Under the pieces are notes generated by a model. It did not search any database and was not told where the DNA came from. It was given only the letters and a program-made list of their open reading frames with translations. From the NCBI GenBank assembly GCA_024500155.1, contig CM044874.1:4343001-4407000 (forward strand): a DNA stretch of 64,000 nucleotides. Direction: 5' to 3'. This DNA is from Chenopodium formosanum. Taxonomy: Eukaryota > Streptophyta > Magnoliopsida > Caryophyllales > Amaranthaceae. This document shows positions 58,616-64,000 of this stretch, one piece after another (the first letter of the stretch is position 1; each line of letters opens with the position of its first letter). Both the position numbers and the translations under genes were made by a program.

Positions 58616-58891
58616 TATATAACTCTTGTGTATTGTGTTGAAAACTTACTAAAAAGTAATAAGCAGCTATTATCATGCATTCGAAAACACGACTTAATTT
58701 AGGGACAAGTACAAACATGTTAACGATGGAAATTATCTACAGTAAAAGGTGCCAGATTTTCAGTTATTGGTTTACTTAACCAATTGGACTTTATCATCAA
58801 CCTCTTTAATTCCATCACGTTTTCATTAAGGATATGATACATTATTTATAAAATATTAAAATGCGACTAGCAATGGACCACGCACTGACAT
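58616..58891. other. flank block shared with copy 1
   Basis: Aligns with about 9860-10119, including GGACTTTATCATCAAC. Confidence 0.75.
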
Positions 58892-59530
58892 TAGAGATGT
58901 CAGTGGGGCGGGTCAAGTAGGATACACACTCCATCCCCGCCCTACTGGGGCAGGGATGAGTCTCAATTTGGTGGGTGGTGGGGCGGAGATGGGGATAAAG
59001 ATCATACCTGCCATGGGTGATAGAGCGGGGGTGAATTTTAGGTTGTACCCGCCTCATTCCCACTTCATAACTGCCCCACCCGCCCTATCCCCACTTCATA
59101 CCCACCTGCCCAACTTTGTACCCGCCCCATACCATATCCTTATATATTTTTTTTGGAAAACATATAAGGATATAAATATATACTCCATACTTTTTTTACT
59201 ATTTTAAATATAAATTAAGTAAAAAAATATAGTAAAAGAATACTTTGTAATAATTGACTTGGATTATGAACAAAAAAAAAATGTGCAACTTAACAATGAT
59301 TTTTTTTAATTATTATGATGTAATATAGTCGTATTTAGGTGGTGGGTCTTAGGTGGGGATGAGGTGGATATTCAAGAGGAGGGTTGGGTGGGGATGGTTT
59401 GGGGATTGTACTCACCGGGGCGGGGATGGAGATGATTTTTGGACCCGTCGTGGGGATGGGGATGAGGATGGGGATGGGGATGGGAAAGCCAACATCCGCC
59501 CCGCCCCGTCCCGCCCCATTAACATCTCTA
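58892..59530. mobile_element. hAT-type element, 639 bp, GGGGATG-rich
   Basis: ACTGACAT (8 bp) flanks it exactly (58884-58891, 59531-59538). Ends TAGAGATGTCAGTGGGGCGG and inverse. The other flank holds the empty site with a single ACTGACAT near 10113-10120. The core has GATGGGGATG and CCCGCCCC arrays; the open frames are due to these. Confidence 0.92.
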
Positions 59531-59565
59531 ACTGACATTCATTATTTCAAGCTTCGATTGTACGG

Positions 59566-59670
59566 AGTTTGATAATTTATTAGTGGAATGAAAACTTTTA
59601 CACTTCGTAATTGAGGGGATTGAACTCGTTATCTCCTGACTTAGACAGGGTTGGTATAATAACCTTATTA
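59566..59670 (-). mobile_element. SINE-like tRNA-related repeat, paralog of 10137-10255
   Basis: GGGGATTGAACTCGTTATCTCC matches GGGGATTGAACTCGTAACCTCC in the other flank (shown as GGGGATTGAACTCGT plus neighbours). Confidence 0.4.
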
Positions 59671-59684
59671 GACGAATTATGTTA

Positions 59685-60115
59685 GGAAATTTTGTCAACA
59701 ACTACCAATTAAAACATGTGTTTTGAAAACTTATTTCAAAAAAAAAAAAAAAAAAAAAAAAACATGTGTTTTGAAAACAACTACCTATTAAATTTTTTTT
59801 TTCAAAGAACTACCACAAAGTTGTAAAAAGTTTAAGTAGCACTACCACCACTCTAACAATTTTGCCTAAAGTTTTCGGTATTTGGGTCTCAATTTTTATC
59901 ACTTTTTACCTTTATGAAGGGTAATTTAGTCAATTTATATGATGATTTATGAGGTAAAGGTAAAAAGTGAAACCTACATGTCGAATATTCTAGATGGAAT
60001 TATTAGAGTGTTAGTGCTACTTAAAGTTTTTACAATTTTGTGGTACGTTCTTTTAAAAGAAATTTTCAACAAGTAGTAACACGCGCTTTAATTTGTAGTT
60101 CTCGACAAAATTTCC
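59685..60115. mobile_element. Mutator-type MITE, 9-bp TSD, with nested poly(A) micro-insertion
   Basis: ATTATGTTA flanks it exactly (59676-59684, 60116-60124). Ends GGAAATTTTGTCAACAACTA and imperfect inverse. The left arm is interrupted: AACATGTGTTTTGAAAAC occurs twice (59713-59730, 59761-59778) around TTATTTC plus about 23 A. Confidence 0.88.
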
Positions 60116-60124
60116 ATTATGTTA

Positions 60125-60227
60125 TTACTCTAGCTTAGATTACTTATATCCTCTCTCTGTCCCATATTTTTTACACTTTTTTAATTTTTAATTTTATTTA
60201 ATTTTATTTTTTAATCTATCCTTAATT

Positions 60228-60261
<34 letters not shown>

Positions 60262-60496
60262 TATAAAAAAAATTATTGATAATTAGACGCCAACTTATCA
60301 ATTACATAAATTCTTGAACTTTTTTTTTTTTTTGGTTTTGTCTATCCCTAATTAGTTGTTTTTGTTTGTAAAATAAAAAAAAAAAAATTATTGATAATCA
60401 GACGCCAACTTATCAATTACATAAATTTTGTGTCTTGATTAGTGTTAATTAAAATATACATAGGACATTGGATAATAATAGATTGTTTTCAACTTA
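60125..60496. other. AT-rich intergenic sequence with a duplication
   Basis: ATTGATAATNAGACGCCAAC and the following TTATCAATTACATAAATT occur twice (about 60273 and 60391), separated by T/A runs. No gene. Confidence 0.5.
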
Positions 60497-60712
60497 GGGC
60501 ATGTTCTCTTACGTTGAAATTCAATCAGTTCAGTTTAGTTTAGTTCAGTTCAGTTCAGTTCAGTTCAGCTCCTAATTTCCTTCTCTTATAAAATATTCAT
60601 TTCAGTTTAGTTCAGTTCAGTTCAACTCAGTTCAGTTCAGTTCAGTTCAGCTCAATTCAGTTCAGTTCAGTTCAGTTCAGTTCAGCTGAGTTCAGTCAAT
60701 GAGAACAAGCCC
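60497..60712. mobile_element. Tourist-type MITE of TTCAG pentamers
   Basis: TTA flanks it exactly (60494-60496, 60713-60715). Ends GGGCATGTTCTCTT and inverse GAGAACAAGCCC. Almost all of the interior is (TTCAG)n with a short unique middle. Confidence 0.85.
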
Positions 60713-61174
60713 TTATTCTTTGATGTTTAAGCCATGTTTTTGTAAGCACAAATTCTTAAATGGACTTGGTTCACACTGATTTATTGTGAACCACTAACAT
60801 CAGAGTAACAATGGTTGTTTTATTAATAAAATAAAAGTCACTATAATAAATAAAAAGTCACTATGTTGAAATAAAAGTCATTTTGGTAATATATAGCCTA
60901 TAAGAGGTTAATTTTTTATAATAAAATATTATATATTGGTCAATATGAATAATAATGATCACTATTTTAAAATTAGGGTCATAACGTCGTACTTCAAGTT
61001 CACAATAATATTAAACGTTATACAAGTTTTAATAAAGGTTACTATATGTTAAAAATAAGGGTCCCTATGTTAAAAATAAGGGTCATTATGTTCAATATAA
61101 TGTCAATTGTGTGTGTATAAACCTCGGGTTGTGGACCAGGTCCACGCAAGTCTGTCTATTTTGTAAAAATTATA
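60713..61174. other. unassigned AT-rich sequence
   Basis: Repeats of AAAATAAGGGTC and AAATAAAAGTCA type at 60830-61090. No gene. Confidence 0.4.
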
Positions 61175-61885
61175 GGAAAAATACACTTAAATAATCCTAA
61201 CTTTGCCTAATTTCTAAACAATCCCAAATTTTAATTATTCTGTAATAATCCCAATTTTCAATTAATTACCATGTGTCGCTTATGTATTGGTTCAAAAAAA
61301 ATTTTATAACCAATTTCCGACCCCTCCCTTCCTCCAGCCCGACCTAGCCCCAAAACTGTAGTTGTGGGGATTGTTCGAAGGTGGGGAAAGGTAGAGTATC
61401 GGTTTCTGGGTTGTGGGAAGGGCAAGAGGGGGTACCGCTTTTGGTTTTTGGGAAGTGAGGGGCATCGGTTTCAGTGGTGTAGGAAGGGAGAGGATCCATT
61501 TAGGGTGTTGGGTTGGGGAGAAGATCAGAATGGTTTTTCATGGCATAATTTGAAGGACGGTGGCGGCTTTCGAGGTGCGGATTGGGTGGGGGGTTGATCT
61601 CCAGTGTTATAGGTGGTTCGACGGCGAAAATGATGGCGGGGGGCTAGGAGGGTTAGTTCGGGGTTTAGTTGGGGAGAAGGCTGGTTTAGATTTTTTTGGA
61701 CAAATCATGTGTTGACACGTGTTCGGTAACCTAGAGTAAAGGGTAATTTACTTTTGTTGACCGGTGTGAGATTGAAAAAAAAAATGCACGTGAAAGTTGG
61801 GATTATGGTAGAATAATCAAAAGTTGGGATTATTTTAATTTAAATTAAATTGGACAAAATTGAAATTATTAAAGTATATTTTTCT
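61175..61885. mobile_element. Mutator-like element with GC-rich core
   Basis: GGAAAAATACACTTAAATAA at the left; inverse of TTATTAAAGTATATTTTTCT at the right. Flanks AAAAATTATA and AAAAAATATA differ at one base. Arms include AATAATCCCAA motifs, and GACACGTGTTCGGTAACC echoes the 13438 element. Open frames in the core follow composition. Confidence 0.65.
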
Positions 61886-62144
61886 AAAAAATATAATACT
61901 CATAATATTCATTTTCTCCGTTCATGGTAATTTATTCAATTGACTTTTTGGCTTATTAAGGTGACTCCTAATAATTCTTTTGTTGTTCTCTTTGTTTCCC
62001 TCTAGATTAGTAGTTAGCTAGAGAGAAATTAGAATTACTTTTTATAAAATAAATTTTTTATTACGTAAAATGGTACACCAGCAATTGATTTAATTTGTCA
62101 TAATTTGCAAAATTTTAAATTTTATATCAAAATATACTATTTTT

Positions 62145-62240
<96 letters not shown>

Positions 62241-63288
62241 AAAATGTTAATAGTCAAAATTAAAATATTATGAACTGAAAGCTAGTACAGTCGAAGTGAA
62301 ATAACTAGCAAAAACAAGTGAATTCTAAAAAACAAAAAACTAGTATTATTGTCAATAATTCAACTTTCATTTTAGAATTTTGGTTGAAAGAAGTTCTTTA
62401 ATTATCATCCATACCTAAGTGATCATTCCACAATTTTCTTCCTTTTTATCCCCTAAAAGCTAATGTTTCAAATGTTTGGTCAGAATATATAGGTTAAATT
62501 TAGTCCATTTATTAAATAAAATGCAATTAAAGCAATTTTTTTTTTTTTACAGGAAAAATAAACAAACACCATATAGTTAAATTCTATGTTAGAGGCTGAC
62601 CATGATGTATGACTTTAATGAAAAAAAAAAAAAATGCATTCTTATTATGACCACATAAATAGTCATAGAAAAAGCTAAGATTAAAAAGGATGGTTGGCCC
62701 CTATAATAATTACCATGAAAGGCTTAAATATTACTCCATCATTATTCTTTTATATATTCATCTATTTAATTAACACAATTATTATTAAAAGAATTTAATA
62801 TTTGTAAAATATACATTAAGACTAATCCAACTACGCAGTATAAATTACGGAGTACACAATAAAGTTTAATTTTTTTTTTATATATAAAATAGTTATAAAA
62901 AAATATGGTCAAAATTTATATATGAATATTGCAAAAATCAAATTGTTACAAATACGAAAAGTGTTCAACATTAATAACACCAATTATGACAGTTAATGTG
63001 TAACATTAACACACAGTCATAAGGGTTGTATATACATTGTATATATCATAAATTCATAACTGAATAATTGATTAATGATAGAAATAAAATTGTTGATTTT
63101 GATACTTCAAAATGAAGGCTAGACACAAGGTGACAAGGAGCTTAGGAGATGATTCAGTAATCAAAATATATATATTCTATAAGACTGTATGCAATTCACG
63201 GTTGCTAAGTAATTATAATGACAATAAATTTTACCAAAAATTTGATGCTCCCTCCGTTTCAATATAATAGTCCCATATGGAATCAATC

Positions 63289-63336
<48 letters not shown>

Positions 63337-63630
63337 GAAAACTCTTTGGAATCTAACATTAAAGTAAAAAACAATTTATAAATAGTTTTGCCTTATTTAA
63401 ATTTTTTTGATTTTTTAGGAAACCGTCAATCATAATTGCATAATTCAAGGGAATAATATCCTTACTTAGAGTCATATAATCAATTCACAATCAATTAATT
63501 TAACCAATCAGGAGTTATCTTAGCTAAAAAACCCTAGCCTCTTCTCTCTCTTTTCTCTCCTAAACTCTAGCCTCCATTGTCAATTTTGAAGGGGCTTCAA
63601 TTCCATCAGATTTCACCGGTGGAAAGCCCA
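61886..63630. other. flank of copy 2, partly shared with copy 1
   Basis: 62065-62125 and 62240-62540 align with 10520-10570 and 10660-11020; 63096-63180 aligns with 12915-12975. An (AT)n tract (about 62150-62234) and poly(A) tract (63293-63328) are specific to this copy. A CTCCCTCCG motif at 63249 may begin a Stowaway. No gene. Confidence 0.6.
62150..62234. repeat. (AT)n microsatellite
   Basis: About 42 AT units, absent at the equivalent place near 10625. Confidence 0.95.
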
Positions 63631-64000
63631 CACTACAAAAATAAAAGCTTTTTAGCAACTAAGTTTGGCAACAAATTTTTAAAATGTTGCTAAATAGCAA
63701 CGAATCTAAATTTTTTCATTGCCTAATTAAAAGCGACATTTTATGCTTTAGTTTTTAATAAACAATGGCTACATATTTTTGATTTGTTGCTTTTTAAAAC
63801 AAATTTTATTACTAGTTGTTACTAGACGACATCATATTTTTCTCTTGTTGCCAAAAAGTAACAAACTATGACAACAAATATTTTATTTGTATTGATTTAA
63901 AAACAAACAAATACAATGAATTTTTGAATTGTTTCCATTAGAAACAAGTCTTCAAAATTATTGTTGCTAATTGATAACGCATTATTTTGTTTGTTGCCAT
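63631..64000. mobile_element. CACTA-type element, left terminus, cut by window end
   Basis: Starts CACTACAAAAATAAAAGC, then subterminal TAGCAAC / GTTGCTA motifs in both orientations (at least seven to the window end). Layout is that of CACTA elements; the rest lies outside the window. Confidence 0.65.

Noticed and set aside
58842..59572. Several open frames with Asp/Gly or Pro/His repeats
   Set aside because: GGGGATG arrays of a hAT element with exact 8-bp TSD and a known empty site.

Overview
The window is plant nuclear DNA, AT-rich and dominated by transposable elements. The organism is a eudicot. The oxygenase paralogs and the repeat mix would fit Caryophyllales (Amaranthaceae type), but that placement is inference and no species is claimed. 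The only host genes I can support are two tandem paralogs of a 2-oxoglutarate/Fe(II)-dependent dioxygenase (SRG1-like, DOXC class). Copy 1 (7651-9196, + strand, four exons, 343 aa) looks intact. Copy 2 (39494-53060, + strand) has the same exon plan but is a wreck. Its exon 1 is split by a Mutator-type MITE (9-bp TSD) and by a composite LTR/TRIM insertion (5-bp TSD). Exon 1 also ends in a nonsense codon, exon 2 carries a 31-bp frameshifting micro-insertion, and intron 3 holds a 6.8-kb L1. Flanks downstream of the two copies align in blocks (about 9.6-13.0 kb with 57.2-63.2 kb), so the locus arose by duplication. Insertions unique to one copy can be read against the empty site in the other.

Layout. 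1-7.5 kb: a GC-rich minisatellite-like array, a TRIM remnant, a 1.06-kb hAT element, a tRNA-derived SINE and MITEs. 7.5-9.3 kb: the intact dioxygenase. 9.3-14.6 kb: duplicated flank, a Tourist-like MITE, a ~21-bp minisatellite, and a 1.19-kb Mutator-like element with 9-bp TSD. 14.8-23.9 kb: a Ty3/gypsy element of Tat type with near-identical LTRs, degenerate gag, a pol with a large internal deletion fusing RT to the integrase C-terminus, and a spliced-looking antisense ORF with a long coiled coil. 25.06-30.18 kb: a minus-strand L1-type LINE (9-bp TSD) interrupted by an ACCCGA-filled hAT element and a solo LTR. 31.0-32.0 kb: a Harbinger-type element. 33.1-34.6 kb: an RTE-type LINE fragment inside a Stowaway-like element. 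35-39 kb: Helitron-like, SINE and CACTA remnants. 39.5-53.1 kb: the dead dioxygenase with its insertions, including L1 45397-52196 (16-bp TSD). 53-64 kb: duplicated flank broken up by Tourist, Stowaway, hAT, Mutator and Helitron-like elements and long AT microsatellites, ending in the left terminus of a CACTA-type element.

No functional system beyond the dioxygenase and the transposon content was found. The most interesting points are the paired live/dead locus, the antisense spliced gene inside the Tat element, the fact that every in-frame premature stop found in that element is TAG, the chimeric TRIM, and several element families whose interiors are built from amplified short motifs. All coordinates were read by eye, and boundaries without a target-site duplication are approximate.
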